From contig NZ_CAJTMN010000078.1 in the NCBI RefSeq assembly GCF_910577125.1, positions 1 through 9,272 of the forward strand: a DNA stretch of 9,272 nucleotides. The letters run 5' to 3'. Every line of letters starts with the position of its first letter. Within the stretch, counting starts at the first letter, position 1. Positions 1 through 6,500 of this stretch are shown here, piece after piece. The stretch is from an uncultured Rikenella sp. (lineage in GTDB: Bacteria; Bacteroidota; Bacteroidia; Bacteroidales; Rikenellaceae). The notes beneath the pieces are model-generated. The model was given only the letters and a program-made list of their open reading frames with translations. It was not told where the DNA came from and ran no database searches. A program made the position numbers and the translations under genes.

Positions 1-4
1 GAAC

Positions 5-28
5 TGCCGCTTTTTGAAAAAAGCGGCA
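5..28. repeat. Perfect hairpin at window edge
   Basis: The arms TGCCGCTTTT (5-14) and AAAAGCGGCA (19-28) are perfect reverse complements around a 4-nt loop. It may be the terminator of a gene left of the window or part of the hairpin-rich intergenic DNA that follows. No T-tract directly follows it, so a terminator role is uncertain. Confidence 0.6.
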
Positions 29-69
29 CCAAAAACTTTTAGTTAGCTACGCTACGCCTCAGGCTCCGC

Positions 70-189
70 AATCCTCAGTCTTCGAGAGTCTGTTGGGCTG
101 GGATGTTCGGCGGGCGCGCTTGGGTTATCTGCCCCATATTTAGCGCGCCGCGCCGAAAAATCCCAACCCAACAAAATAGTCCGAGGGTT
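70..189. repeat. Long imperfect inverted repeat
   Basis: Bases 92-120 and 142-172 form a ~30-bp imperfect inverted repeat (shared core elements GTTGGG, TGGGAT, TTCGGCG and GCGCGCT) around a ~21-nt loop. Weaker pairing continues outward (70-80 with 179-189, broken by an unpaired stretch), so the whole structure is about 120 bp. No reading frame is convincing here. The size and symmetry fit a MITE-like or REP-like intergenic repeat or a structured RNA. The sequence is not the same as the repeats at 3223-3940 and 8127-8640, although it shares the nested style. Confidence 0.55.
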
Positions 190-202
190 GGGCTGCCGGC
201 AG

Positions 203-230
203 CTTTAGGATGCGTAAGCATCCTCTAAAG
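203..230 (+). terminator. Terminator-like hairpin
   Basis: CTTTAGGATGC (203-213) pairs with GCATCC-CTAAAG (218-230, one bulged T) over a GTAA loop, followed by TTTTTC. This is the form of a Rho-independent terminator reading rightwards. No gene in the window precedes it, so it would serve a gene left of the edge or be part of the repeat region. Confidence 0.45.
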
Positions 231-238
231 TTTTTCTG

Positions 239-262
239 GTTCTCTTTGTTCACAAAGAGAAC
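239..262. repeat. Perfect 11-bp inverted repeat, 2-nt spacer
   Basis: GTTCTCTTTGT (239-249) and ACAAAGAGAAC (252-262) are exact reverse complements separated by TC. It lies 85 bp before the dehydrogenase start. It could be an operator for that gene or another member of the intergenic hairpins; its reverse-strand loop TGA resembles the GGTGA/GATGA loops of the hairpins at 3351-3361 and 3457-3461. Confidence 0.5.
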
Positions 263-346
263 AGTACCCTCCAACTCAATGCAATAAGGATGCAGGGAAT
301 GGATTTTTTTGTATCTTACACACGATAACCCAAAATTGGAATCGGT

Positions 347-1123
347 ATGAAAAATTTATTTGATCTTTCAGGGAAAATCGCGGTGGTGACCGGTGCGTCC
401 AGCGGTCTGGGAGCGGATGCTGCGCGGGCGTATGCCGAGTACGGAGCCGATGTGGTGGTGTTGGCGCGGCGGCGGGAGCGGCTGGAGGAGCTGGCGGCCG
501 AAATCGAGGGACGGGGACGGAAGGCGCTGGCGGTGGCGTGCGATGTGTCGGATGAGGCGAGTGTGGCGGAGGCGGTGGAACGGGCGGCGGAGCGGTTCGG
601 ACGGATTGATATTCTGCTGAACAATGCGGGGGTGGCGGTTCCGGGGACGGTGGAGGAGATCGAGGCGGAGGCGTGGGATCGCGCGATGGCGGTCAATGTG
701 CGGGGGATGTATCTGATGGCGAAGTATGTCGTGCCGCACATGCGGAAGCAGAAGTACGGGAAGATCGTGAATGTCGCGTCGATCAATGCGGTGATCGGGG
801 ATAAAAGCCCGCAGCTGGCGAGGCATGTCTATAATGCGTCGAAGGCGGCGGTCAGGGGGCTCACGACGGGGATGGCGGCGTCGTATGCGCTGGACAATAT
901 CACGGTCAATTCGGTCGGGCCGGGGCTGTTCGAGAGCGAGATGACGGAAAACACGCTCTTCAAACACGAGGAGTTCATGAGGTTCTACAACATGCTCGCG
1001 CCGGCGGGAAGACCGGGGCGAAGGGGGGAACTCAACGGGACGATTCTCTATCTCTCGTCCGATGCGTCGAGCTATGTGACGGGGCAGCACATTCTGGTGG
1101 ACGGCGGGACGAGCATTGTCTGA
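347..1123 (+). CDS. SDR family NAD(P)-dependent oxidoreductase
   Basis: A 258-residue classical short-chain dehydrogenase, complete and of normal family length. The Rossmann cofactor motif TGASSGLG lies at residues 15-22, the NNAG motif at 92-95, and the catalytic tetrad can be read as N117, S145, Y162 and K166 (YNASK). Arginines 41-43 just after the second beta strand suggest a preference for NADP(H), by analogy with the family. The tail YVTGQHILVDGG is typical of the gluconate 5-dehydrogenase / 3-oxoacyl-ACP reductase-like branch. The substrate cannot be read from sequence; a sugar or sugar-acid role is plausible beside a sialic-acid locus but unproven. The start at 347 gives the canonical N-terminus (LFDLSGKIAVVTG). 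No Shine-Dalgarno is seen, as usual for Bacteroidetes. A weak -7-like TATCTTAC (312-319) lies upstream. Transcription ends at 1181-1208. Confidence 0.93.
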   Translation: MKNLFDLSGKIAVVTGASSGLGADAARAYAEYGADVVVLARRRERLEELAAEIEGRGRKALAVACDVSDEASVAEAVERAAERFGRIDILLNNAGVAVPGTVEEIEAEAWDRAMAVNVRGMYLMAKYVVPHMRKQKYGKIVNVASINAVIGDKSPQLARHVYNASKAAVRGLTTGMAASYALDNITVNSVGPGLFESEMTENTLFKHEEFMRFYNMLAPAGRPGRRGELNGTILYLSSDASSYVTGQHILVDGGTSIV

Positions 1124-1180
1124 CGGGATCTGTCGCTTTGATATCCGCCGGCGGGCATCAGGACGGTCGGCGGCAGGAGA

Positions 1181-1208
1181 AAAAGGGCTGCCTGTCGGCA
1201 GCCCTTTT
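1181..1208. terminator. Bidirectional intrinsic terminator
   Basis: AAAAGGGCTGCC (1181-1192) and GGCAGCCCTTTT (1197-1208) form a perfect 12-bp stem with a TGTC loop, followed by GTCTTT. The A-rich left arm provides the T-tract on the other strand, so it can end both the + strand dehydrogenase and the - strand gene that stops at 1298. Confidence 0.9.
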
Positions 1209-1297
1209 GTCTTTCCCGGGCGTGAGGCACGATTGCCGGACTTCCGCTTCGTTCTGGTGACCGGGGGAGTATGGGGAGATAAAAATGTGGGGCGGAA

Positions 1298-2125
1298 TCA
1301 GAAGAGGGATTCGCTGTCGCTGACGACGATCAGGGTCTCGCCGGCTGCAAAGGAGGAGGCGATCTCGTCGCCGCCCCGCACGACGGTGCATTTGGTCACT
1401 TCGTCGCCCACGACCTCTTTGACGCGCAGTTTGCCGATCTGTTCGCGGGCGATGGCGCCTTCACCCATGTCGGTCTCGCGGTAGACGAGGAAAAGGTCTT
1501 TGCGCTGGACGCCGATCGAATGTCCGCTATGGATGTAGAGCTCTTTCAGCCGTCCTTTGGCGTCGGCGGGAGCGAGGCGCAGGATGCGGGTCTCGAACCG
1601 GAAACGGCGGTCGATATAGAAGAGCAGGCTGTAAGGCAGGCTGGCAAAGGCGCGGGTGTCGGCCTCTTCGGCCGTGGCGCCGGAACCGGAGAGGCGGAAC
1701 TCCTCGGGAACGATTTCCCGGTCGTTCCGGAGGTCGTAACCGGTGAGAATCAGCCGCATGGCGGTGGTAAACCGGGGTTTGCCACCGACGATCTCGCGAC
1801 GGAAGAGGTAGTCGCTCACCTGACCCGAAATCACGTACCGGGCGCCGGTCGTCCGGAGGAGAATCTCGCGGTCGGCGGTGCTGCGGGATGCGGATAGGGA
1901 CGGGAGGGTCTGGGCGTCGATCACCTGGTGCCGGCCCCGGTCGGTGAAAGCGCGGCCGACCTGCTCGCGCAGGCTCTCCACGTAGGGGACGGGGACGTCT
2001 CGCGTGTGGTCGAAACGGTCGATCAGAACGGTCTCTTTCTCCTGTGCGGCTGCGGGACGAAAGAGGCTGCTCAGCAGACAGCAGAGGCCGACGGCGGAAA
2101 GGCGCGGGAAGAAATGTCGATTCAT
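1298..2125 (-). CDS. Secreted CsgG/FlgT-like protein of unknown role
   Basis: A 275-residue protein with an N-terminal signal peptide: basic start, hydrophobic stretch at residues 9-21, and probable signal peptidase I cleavage after AAA (25-27). Residues 31-75 (TVLIDRFDH, then a helix and HQVID) followed by GARYVISGQVSDY (95-106) have the pattern of the CsgG/LpoB/FlgT-middle fold. Residues 200-275 (GHSIGVQRKDLFLVYRE, then GKLRVKEVVGDEVTKC) resemble the small beta-barrel C-terminal domain of FlgT. These are pattern-level resemblances, not proven homology, and no flagellar or curli genes are near. The likely location is the periplasm or outer membrane. It is divergent from nanA across 141 bp with its own -7 box, and convergent with the dehydrogenase; nothing ties it to sialic acid use. 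Confidence 0.82.
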   Translation of the reverse strand: MNRHFFPRLSAVGLCCLLSSLFRPAAAQEKETVLIDRFDHTRDVPVPYVESLREQVGRAFTDRGRHQVIDAQTLPSLSASRSTADREILLRTTGARYVISGQVSDYLFRREIVGGKPRFTTAMRLILTGYDLRNDREIVPEEFRLSGSGATAEEADTRAFASLPYSLLFYIDRRFRFETRILRLAPADAKGRLKELYIHSGHSIGVQRKDLFLVYRETDMGEGAIAREQIGKLRVKEVVGDEVTKCTVVRGGDEIASSFAAGETLIVVSDSESLF

Positions 2126-2147
2126 GGGATGAAGAGGTTCTTTTTGT

Positions 2148-2155
2148 CAAATATA
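2148..2155 (-). promoter_or_regulatory. Bacteroidetes -7 promoter box, - strand
   Basis: Reads TATATTTG on the - strand, a full match to TAnnTTTG. It lies 23 bp before the ATG at 2125, giving a leader of about 15 nt. No good -33 TTG is seen. Confidence 0.6.
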
Positions 2156-2176
2156 ATTTTTTTTCTCCGGAAAGGT

Positions 2177-2207
2177 GTTGGAGGATGTCGCTTTTTGGGT
2201 ATCTTTG
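2177..2207 (+). promoter_or_regulatory. nanA promoter, -33 and -7 boxes
   Basis: GTTG (2177-2180), 19 nt, then TATCTTTG (2200-2207), which matches the Bacteroidetes consensus TTTG-N19-21-TAnnTTTG. The predicted start near 2213 leaves a 5' leader of about 54 nt before the nanA ATG at 2267. It is back to back with the - strand box at 2148-2155. Confidence 0.75.
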
Positions 2208-2266
2208 GAGAGTGCGGCGGGGCGAATGGGCAATCATTTCTTATAATCAACGATATTCGAAACAAG

Positions 2267-3184
2267 ATGGAAAAAATCAAGGGGCTTATCGATGCGCCGT
2301 TCACGCCGTTCGGGCCGAACGGGGATGTGAATCTCGAGCCGATTCCGGCTTATGCGGCGATGCTGGCCAAAAACGGACTCCGCGGGGTCTTTATCAACGG
2401 CTCGTCGGGCGAGGGGTATATGCTGACGGAGGAGGAGAGGATGCGGCTGGCGGAGGCGTGGATGGCGGCGGCGCCGGCGGATTTCAAGGTGATCGTGCAT
2501 GTGGGGAGCACGTGTGTGCGGCAGAGCTTCCGGCTGGCGCAGCATGCGCAGCGGATCGGGGCGTGGGGGATCGGGGCGATGGCGCCGCCGTTCCCGAAGG
2601 TGGGGCGGATCGAGGAGCTGGTAAAATATTGCGAGGAGATTGCGGCGGGGGCGCCGGAGCTGCCGTTCTATTTCTACCACATTCCGGCGTTCAATGGGGC
2701 GTATCTGCCGATGGTGGATTTTCTGGCGGCGGTGGACGGCCGGATTCCGAACTTTGCGGGAATCAAGTATACGTATGAGAGTCTGTACGAGTACAACCAG
2801 TGTCGGCTCTACAAGAACGGAAAGTTCGATATGCTGCACGGACAGGACGAGACGATTCTGCCGTGTCTGGCGATGGGCGGCGCGCAGGGGGGGATCGGCG
2901 GAACGACGAACTACAACGGCCGCGAGCTGGTGGGGATTCTCGAAGCGTGGCAGGCGGGGGACTTGGAGCTGGCGCGTGAACGGCAGAATTTCTCGCAGGA
3001 GGTCATCAATGTGATCTGCCGGTACCGGGGGAATATCGTGGGGGGAAAGCGGATCATGAAGCTGATCGGGCTGGATCTGGGGCCGAACCGCACGCCGTTC
3101 CGCAATGTCACGCCGGAAGAGGAGGAGGCTATGAAACGGGAGCTGGAGACGATCGGGTTCTTCGAACGTTGCAACCGGTTTTGA
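2267..3184 (+). CDS. nanA: N-acetylneuraminate lyase
   Basis: A 305-residue class I (Schiff-base) aldolase of the DapA/NanA family. It cleaves N-acetylneuraminate to ManNAc and pyruvate in the cytoplasm. Residues seen: GSSGE at 45-49 (the carboxylate-binding GxxGE motif), Y137 in FYFYHIP, the Schiff-base lysine K167 in FAGIKYTY, and G192/D194/E195 in HGQDE, matching the positions that bind the sialic acid side chain in E. coli NanA. These separate it from dihydrodipicolinate synthase, which lacks that last set. In Bacteroides the gene is called nanL. The frame is open further upstream, but the ATG at 2267 is chosen because the family N-terminus (KIKGLIDAPFTPF) begins there and a promoter lies 60 bp upstream. 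A 1-kb repeat island separates it from nanE. Confidence 0.95.
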   Translation: MEKIKGLIDAPFTPFGPNGDVNLEPIPAYAAMLAKNGLRGVFINGSSGEGYMLTEEERMRLAEAWMAAAPADFKVIVHVGSTCVRQSFRLAQHAQRIGAWGIGAMAPPFPKVGRIEELVKYCEEIAAGAPELPFYFYHIPAFNGAYLPMVDFLAAVDGRIPNFAGIKYTYESLYEYNQCRLYKNGKFDMLHGQDETILPCLAMGGAQGGIGGTTNYNGRELVGILEAWQAGDLELARERQNFSQEVINVICRYRGNIVGGKRIMKLIGLDLGPNRTPFRNVTPEEEEAMKRELETIGFFERCNRF

Positions 3185-3222
3185 CGGGGTTTGCGGAGCG
3201 TGAGGTGCGTGGTCAAAGAGTG

Positions 3223-3297
3223 GGGTAGAGGCTGCCGCAGCGAAACGCAGTTTCGCCCGTCCACGGGACGTGGGGCCCGCGCGGCCCGAGCGCAGTC
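3223..3297 (+). repeat. Island 1: GGGTAGAGGC motif and head segment, copy 1
   Basis: GGGTAGAGGCTGCC (3223-3236) leads into a ~68-bp segment (3230-3297) almost identical to 8127-8195 and, inverted, to 3874-3940. It contains the hairpin CGAAAC-GCA-GTTTCG (3241-3255; the other two copies have loop GTAA) and the palindrome CGTCC-ACG-GGACG, then GGGGCCCGCGCGG. It starts only 38 bp after the nanA stop. No reading frame is shared between copies, so it is a non-coding repeat. Confidence 0.85.
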
Positions 3298-3316
3298 CCC
3301 TCCAGTTCAAAGCTTG

Positions 3317-3393
3317 TCGCGCGCCACGCCTAAGGGGACGATTCAACTGTTTCGGCGATGAGCCGAAACAGAATGAATCGCCCCGGCGCGCGA
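3317..3393 (+). repeat. Nested hairpin, copy 1a
   Basis: Three nested helices: outer TCGCGCGCC (3317-3325) with GGCGCGCGA (3385-3393); middle CGATTCA (3339-3345) with TGAATCG (3374-3380), extended by GGGG/CCCC; inner CTGTTTCGGC (3347-3356) with GCCGAAACAG (3362-3371) over a GATGA loop. The left side has an unpaired ACGCCTAA between outer and middle helices. The same architecture with other arm sequences occurs at 3418-3492, 3777-3852 and 8206-8277. Confidence 0.85.
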
Positions 3394-3417
3394 ATAAAGA
3401 ATAGTGCGAAAAAATCC

Positions 3418-3492
3418 GTCGCCCGCCCGCTTGGAGAGGGATTTCGCTCGTTTTGCGGTGAGCAAAACAGAGATGAAATCCCATCGGGCGAC
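3418..3492 (+). repeat. Nested hairpin, copy 1b
   Basis: Outer GTCGCCCG (3418-3425) with CGGGCGAC (3485-3492); middle GGGATTTC (3438-3445) with GAAATCCC (3475-3482); inner GTTTTGC (3450-3456) with GCAAAAC (3462-3468) over a GGTGA loop. The unpaired left-side stretch is CCGCTTGGAGA, corresponding to ACGCCTAA in copy 1a. It follows copy 1a by 24 bp. Confidence 0.85.
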
Positions 3493-3499
3493 GGTAGAG

Positions 3500-3562
3500 G
3501 TGGCGGAGCGACAGCGGAGCCGCAATGAGGCGGACACGGTTTTGTACCGCGTTGGGCTGAGC
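3500..3562 (+). repeat. Island 1: conserved tail segment
   Basis: About 63 bp (GTGGCGGAGCG, then CAGCGGAGCCG, TGAGGCGGACACGG and GGGCTGAGC) matching 8284-8348 with few changes. It sits just after a nested hairpin in both islands, so head segment, nested hairpin and tail segment form one ordered unit. Confidence 0.8.
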
Positions 3563-3566
3563 TCTT

Positions 3567-3615
3567 GCGGTTCGGAGAACCGCGCGGGCCGGACGCCTCC
3601 CCACGGGAGGCCCGC
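3567..3615 (+). repeat. Triloop hairpin plus second hairpin, island 1
   Basis: GCGGTTC (3567-3573), loop GGA, GAACCGC (3577-3583). A second hairpin follows at once: GCGGG (3584-3588) with CCCGC (3611-3615), enclosing CCTCCC-CAC-GGGAGG (3596-3610). The same pair of hairpins, with different arms, recurs at 8405-8640. Confidence 0.7.
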
Positions 3616-3709
3616 AACACGCCGCTTACGCGTCGAAAATTGCGGTACCTCCCGGACGCCCGGATCGTATTGAGGTGAAGTAGGCTGCAAGTGGTGCCCA
3701 TCCCGGAGC

Positions 3710-3726
3710 GCGGCTCTTTGAGCCGC
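3710..3726. repeat. Triloop hairpin, second island 1 copy
   Basis: GCGGCTC (3710-3716), loop TTT, GAGCCGC (3720-3726). It belongs to the same family as 3567-3583 but with C:G in place of T:A in the middle of the stem. The stretch between (3616-3709) shows nothing I can identify. Confidence 0.65.
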
Positions 3727-3776
3727 AGGGGTTGCGGTCTTGGTTTTGTCCGCGCGCCTTGGGAAATCTTGTTTCA

Positions 3777-3852
3777 GTCGCCCGCAGGGATTTCCTCTCG
3801 ATTTTGCTCACCGCAAAACGAGTGAAATTCCTCTTTAAGCGGAGCGGGCGAC
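3777..3852 (-). repeat. Nested hairpin, copy 2 (inverted)
   Basis: Read on the - strand: outer GTCGCCCG (3852-3845) with CGGGCGAC (3784-3777); middle GGAATTTC with GAAATCC; inner GTTTTGC with GCAAAAT/C over GGTGA. The left-side unpaired stretch is CTCCGCTTAAAGA. Next to it, 3750-3772 is a 23-base exact inverted match to 8257-8279, which is only the right arm of the copy 3 hairpin, so this copy is a mosaic. Confidence 0.85.
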
Positions 3853-3873
3853 TTTCGAGTTTCGAGCCGGACG

Positions 3874-3940
3874 GAACTGCCCTCGGGCCGGGCAGGCCCC
3901 ACGTCCCGTGGACGGGCGAAACTTACGTTTCGCTGCGGCT
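3874..3940 (-). repeat. Head segment, copy 2 (inverted)
   Basis: Reverse complement of the head segments at 3230-3297 and 8127-8195, including CGAAAC-GTAA-GTTTCG, CCGTCCACGGGACG and the CCCGAG box. Together with 3777-3852 it makes a complete inverted unit, so island 1 holds units in both orientations. Confidence 0.85.
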
Positions 3941-3953
3941 GTGTCGGTAAAAT

Positions 3954-3969
3954 AGGGTAGAGGCGGCCA
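3954..3969 (+). repeat. GGGTAGAGGC motif beside gene fragment
   Basis: AGGGTAGAGGCGGCCA. The same motif occurs at 3223-3236, 8684-8697 and 8707-8722. Here and at 8707 it lies 22-23 bp from the stop codon of the - strand gene fragments, which makes it a candidate cassette boundary. Confidence 0.65.
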
Positions 3970-3971
3970 TT

Positions 3972-3988
3972 AAAAGACGCTGCGCGTC
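3972..3988 (-). terminator. Terminator after gene fragment 1
   Basis: On the - strand, GACGC-GCA-GCGTC followed by TTTTAA, directly after the TAA at 3992. The stem is short but GC-rich. It shows that the fragment kept the 3' end of a real gene. Confidence 0.55.
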
Positions 3989-3991
3989 CGT

Positions 3992-4180
3992 TTATTCCGA
4001 GAGGCAACGCAACTGACGGCCGGAGGCATGGCCGTACGCGTTGCTGGGATCGAGGCCCTGCGTGTAAAAGTACAAGAATACGCCGAGAGTCCCGCTGACT
4101 GCGGACGACCAGCTTTGCCCGTCACTGCCGACGGGCCACAACGCGCCCCCGCCGTAGCCGCGGTTGCCCGGGGCGGGCTC
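3992..4180 (-). pseudogene. 3' gene fragment, FISUMP/C-type-lectin-like C-terminus
   Basis: Encodes about 62 residues, APGNRGYGGGALWPVGSDG through SWSSAVSG to QLRCLSE, and then TAA. The pattern (APGxR, G-L-xxVGxxGxxWSS, and a final GxQLRC) is the C-terminal part of the FISUMP-type and DGR-target C-type-lectin-like surface proteins common in Bacteroidetes. There is no N-terminal part: upstream of 4180 the frame runs into the nanE promoter region and start. It aligns without gaps to 8746-8931, 28 of 60 residues identical, with near-perfect identity at both ends (GCCCCGGGC; and 23 of the last 24 bases) and divergence between. It could be a dead remnant or a stored cassette for gene conversion; no full-length partner is in the window. 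Confidence 0.6.
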
Positions 4181-4225
4181 ATTTAAAACACGAAACAGAA
4201 CGTTTGAATCTACACACAAACCAAC

Positions 4226-5416
4226 ATGGACAAACAGACTTATTTGTCGCACTGGGCGGCGCAATACAAAGCCGATCTGACCGAAAATATCCTCCCTTTC
4301 TGGCTCGAAAACGGGTTGGACAGGAAAAACGGAGGGATTTTTACCGCGCTGGATCGCGATGGAACCTTAATGGACAGTGATAAGTCGGTCTGGTTTCAGG
4401 GGCGGTTCGCGTTCGTCTGCTCGTTCGCTTACAACCGCATCGAACGCAGGCCGGAGTGGCTCGCGGCGGCGAAGTCGACCATCGACTTTATCGAAAAATA
4501 CTGTACGGACACCGACGGACACATGTTTTTCGAAGTTACCGCCGACGGGATTCCGGTGCGGAAACGGCGGTATGTCTTTTCGGAGTGCTTTGCCGCCATT
4601 GCCATGTCGGAGTACTCCATCGCTTCGGGGGATAAGGCGTATGGGCAAAAGGCGTTCGAACTTTTTCAGCGGATTCAGCGCATGACGTCGACCCCGGGAT
4701 TCCTGGAGCCGAAGTTCCGGGAGGGGTTTGTGGGGAAGGGCCATTCGCTGACCATGATCCTGATTAACACCGCGTCGCGGATTCGGGCGGCGATCGGGGA
4801 CGATCCCGTGTTGTCGGAGCAGATCGAACGGTCGATTGCGGAAATCCGGAAGGATTTCATGCACCCGGAGTTCAAGGCGCTGCTCGAAACGGTGGGGCCG
4901 AACGGCGAGTTTCTCGACTCGATGGCCGGACGGGTTATTAATCCGGGGCACTGCATCGAGACGGCGTGGTTCCTGCTCGAAGAGTCGCGATTCCGGGGAT
5001 GGGACAGGGAGTTGACGGAGATGGCGCTCACGATTCTCGACTGGTCGTGGGAGTGGGGATGGGACGAGGCCTACGGCGGGATTATCAATTTCCGCGACTG
5101 CAAGGGCTTTCCGGCGCAGGACTATTCGCAGGACATGAAGTTCTGGTGGCCGCAGACGGAGGCCATTATCGCGACGCTCTACGCCTATCTGGCGACGCGG
5201 GACGAGAAATACCTCGGGATGCACCGCATGATCAGCGAGTACACATACGGGCACTTCCCGGACGTGCAGTTCGGCGAGTGGTACGGCTACCTGCACCGCG
5301 ACGGGACGGTGGCGCAGCCGGCCAAGGGGAATATGTTCAAGGGGCCGTTCCACATTCCGCGCATGATGATTCAGTCTTATACGTTGTGTCATGAGATTCT
5401 CGACCTGCTGGCTTAG
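4226..5416 (+). CDS. nanE: N-acylglucosamine 2-epimerase (AGE type)
   Basis: A 396-residue (alpha/alpha)6-barrel epimerase of the AGE/RnBP family, full length. It interconverts ManNAc and GlcNAc, the step after the lyase in the Bacteroides route, where GlcNAc is then phosphorylated. It is not related to the E. coli NanE, which acts on the 6-phosphate. Residues seen: R60 in WFQGR, H242 in NPGHCIETAW, E312 in WWPQTEA and H376 in GPFHIPRM, corresponding to the conserved Arg, His, Glu and His of characterised AGEs (H242 and H376 are the catalytic acid/base pair). The start at 4226 gives the family N-terminus. Only a poor -7-like AACGTTTG (4199-4206) is seen, so a promoter of its own after the island is possible but not shown. 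It overlaps nanM by 26 bp. Confidence 0.93.
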   Translation: MDKQTYLSHWAAQYKADLTENILPFWLENGLDRKNGGIFTALDRDGTLMDSDKSVWFQGRFAFVCSFAYNRIERRPEWLAAAKSTIDFIEKYCTDTDGHMFFEVTADGIPVRKRRYVFSECFAAIAMSEYSIASGDKAYGQKAFELFQRIQRMTSTPGFLEPKFREGFVGKGHSLTMILINTASRIRAAIGDDPVLSEQIERSIAEIRKDFMHPEFKALLETVGPNGEFLDSMAGRVINPGHCIETAWFLLEESRFRGWDRELTEMALTILDWSWEWGWDEAYGGIINFRDCKGFPAQDYSQDMKFWWPQTEAIIATLYAYLATRDEKYLGMHRMISEYTYGHFPDVQFGEWYGYLHRDGTVAQPAKGNMFKGPFHIPRMMIQSYTLCHEILDLLA

Positions 5417-6500
5417 TCTGTTGCTGGGGCTGGCGGCGATGGGGTGCGCCGGCTCTTCCGATAGAGGGGAGTGGGTGCGGTTGCTGCCTGTGGATTCGGA
5501 CGGGAGCTATGGGTATGGAGTCTCGGCGCCGTTTATCGGGACTTTGCCGGACGGGAGGGCTGTAGTGGCGGGGGGATGCAACTTTCCGGAGGTGCCGGCG
5601 GCGCAGGGGGGCGCTAAGCGGTACTATGACGATATTTATGTCTGGGATACCGTGGCGGAGGCTTGGCGGCCGGGCGGGAGGTTGCCGCAGGCGTTGGCAT
5701 ACGGGGCGTCGGTTTCGACGCCGGAGGGGATTTTTTGTGCGGGAGGGACGGATTCGACGGGGGTTTCGACAAGGGGGGTGTTTTTGCTGACTTCGGACGG
5801 ACTCCGGGCGCTGGCTTCCTTGCCGGAGCCGCTGGACAATTGCGGGGGAGCGTACTTGGAGGGGAGGTGTTATGTGGCGGGGGAACGTGCGTTCTATATT
5901 TATGATTTTCAGTCGGATGCCTGGCAGGTGGGGCCGTTGTGGCCGGGGGCGGAGCGGCGGGTGCAGCCGGTGGTGGTGGCTCAGGGGGGACGGGTGTGGC
6001 TCTTCGGGGGATATGATCCGGAGGGGGCGGAATTTGTCTCTTCAACGGGGTACGCGTACGACCCGATGACGAACGAGTGGCAGACGGTAGCCGGACCAAC
6101 GGACGAAAACGGTTTGCCGTACCTGGCGGCGGGAGGTGCGGGTGTGGCGTGGGGGGCGGATTCGATCGTCTGTTTCGGCGGGGTGAACGCGGCGGTCTTT
6201 ACGGAGGCGCTGCGGCGGGGGCGGGAGTTGGCGGTTGCGCCCGGGAACGATAGTCTGCGCGCGGCGCAGCGGGAGTATATGGAGCGGGAGCCGGCGTGGT
6301 ACCGGTTCAATGACCGGGTGTTGGTCTATAACACCACCTCCGGGGAGTGGAGTGTGTCGCGCGAACGGACGCCGGAGTCTGCGCGGGCGGGAGCGGGGGC
6401 GACGCCGATGCGGTGGGGGACTTCCCCGGGTGTCTTATTGTTCAACGGCGAACTGAAGCCGGGGATCAGAACGCCGGAGGTGTGGCTGTGGAGGCCGTGA
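5391..6500 (+). CDS. nanM: Cyclically permuted Kelch sialic acid mutarotase, lipoprotein
   Basis: A 369-residue protein with a lipoprotein signal peptide (hydrophobic 7-17, lipobox A-M-G before C19), so it is membrane-anchored outside the cytoplasm. The mature part is a Kelch-type beta-propeller with Gly-Gly turns at 60-63 (AGGCNFP), 117-119, 206-207 and 263-264. The openings GYGVSAPFIG and AGGCNFPEVPAAQGG and the closing FNGELKPGIRTPEVW are hallmarks of the cyclically permuted NanM group, in which the blade order is rotated relative to E. coli NanM (YjhT). The expected role is to speed interconversion of alpha- and beta-N-acetylneuraminate released by sialidases. The start at 5391 lies inside nanE (26-bp overlap, other frame) and is fixed by the signal peptide. 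The overlap points to one transcript and coupled translation. Confidence 0.9.
   Translation: MRFSTCWLSLLLGLAAMGCAGSSDRGEWVRLLPVDSDGSYGYGVSAPFIGTLPDGRAVVAGGCNFPEVPAAQGGAKRYYDDIYVWDTVAEAWRPGGRLPQALAYGASVSTPEGIFCAGGTDSTGVSTRGVFLLTSDGLRALASLPEPLDNCGGAYLEGRCYVAGERAFYIYDFQSDAWQVGPLWPGAERRVQPVVVAQGGRVWLFGGYDPEGAEFVSSTGYAYDPMTNEWQTVAGPTDENGLPYLAAGGAGVAWGADSIVCFGGVNAAVFTEALRRGRELAVAPGNDSLRAAQREYMEREPAWYRFNDRVLVYNTTSGEWSVSRERTPESARAGAGATPMRWGTSPGVLLFNGELKPGIRTPEVWLWRP

Noticed and set aside
368..1090. Long - strand open frame opposite the dehydrogenase
   Set aside because: Arg/His/Pro-rich shadow of a well-supported gene; the same applies to 4367-5392 and 6466-7566.
1928..2266. Upstream extension of the nanA frame by 113 codons
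   Set aside because: It overlaps the 5' half of the - strand secreted-protein gene and both divergent promoters, and the family N-terminus starts at 2267.
2234..3604. 456-residue open frame on the - strand
   Set aside because: It lies antisense to nanA, runs on into the repeat island, and is rich in Arg/Pro/His as expected from the reverse of a G-rich coding strand. No domain is visible.
3404..3673. 89-residue + strand frame in island 1, and other frames in 3330-4007 and 8134-8738
   Set aside because: They run through hairpin repeats whose copies sit in different frames and orientations, with no protein conservation between copies.
3223..3940. CRISPR array
   Set aside because: Repeats are irregular in length, spacing and orientation, with no regular spacers and no cas genes.
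3992..4180. Active DGR template or variable repeat
   Set aside because: There is no reverse transcriptase in the window, no adenine-rich template copy, and the two cassettes differ at third bases other than A.
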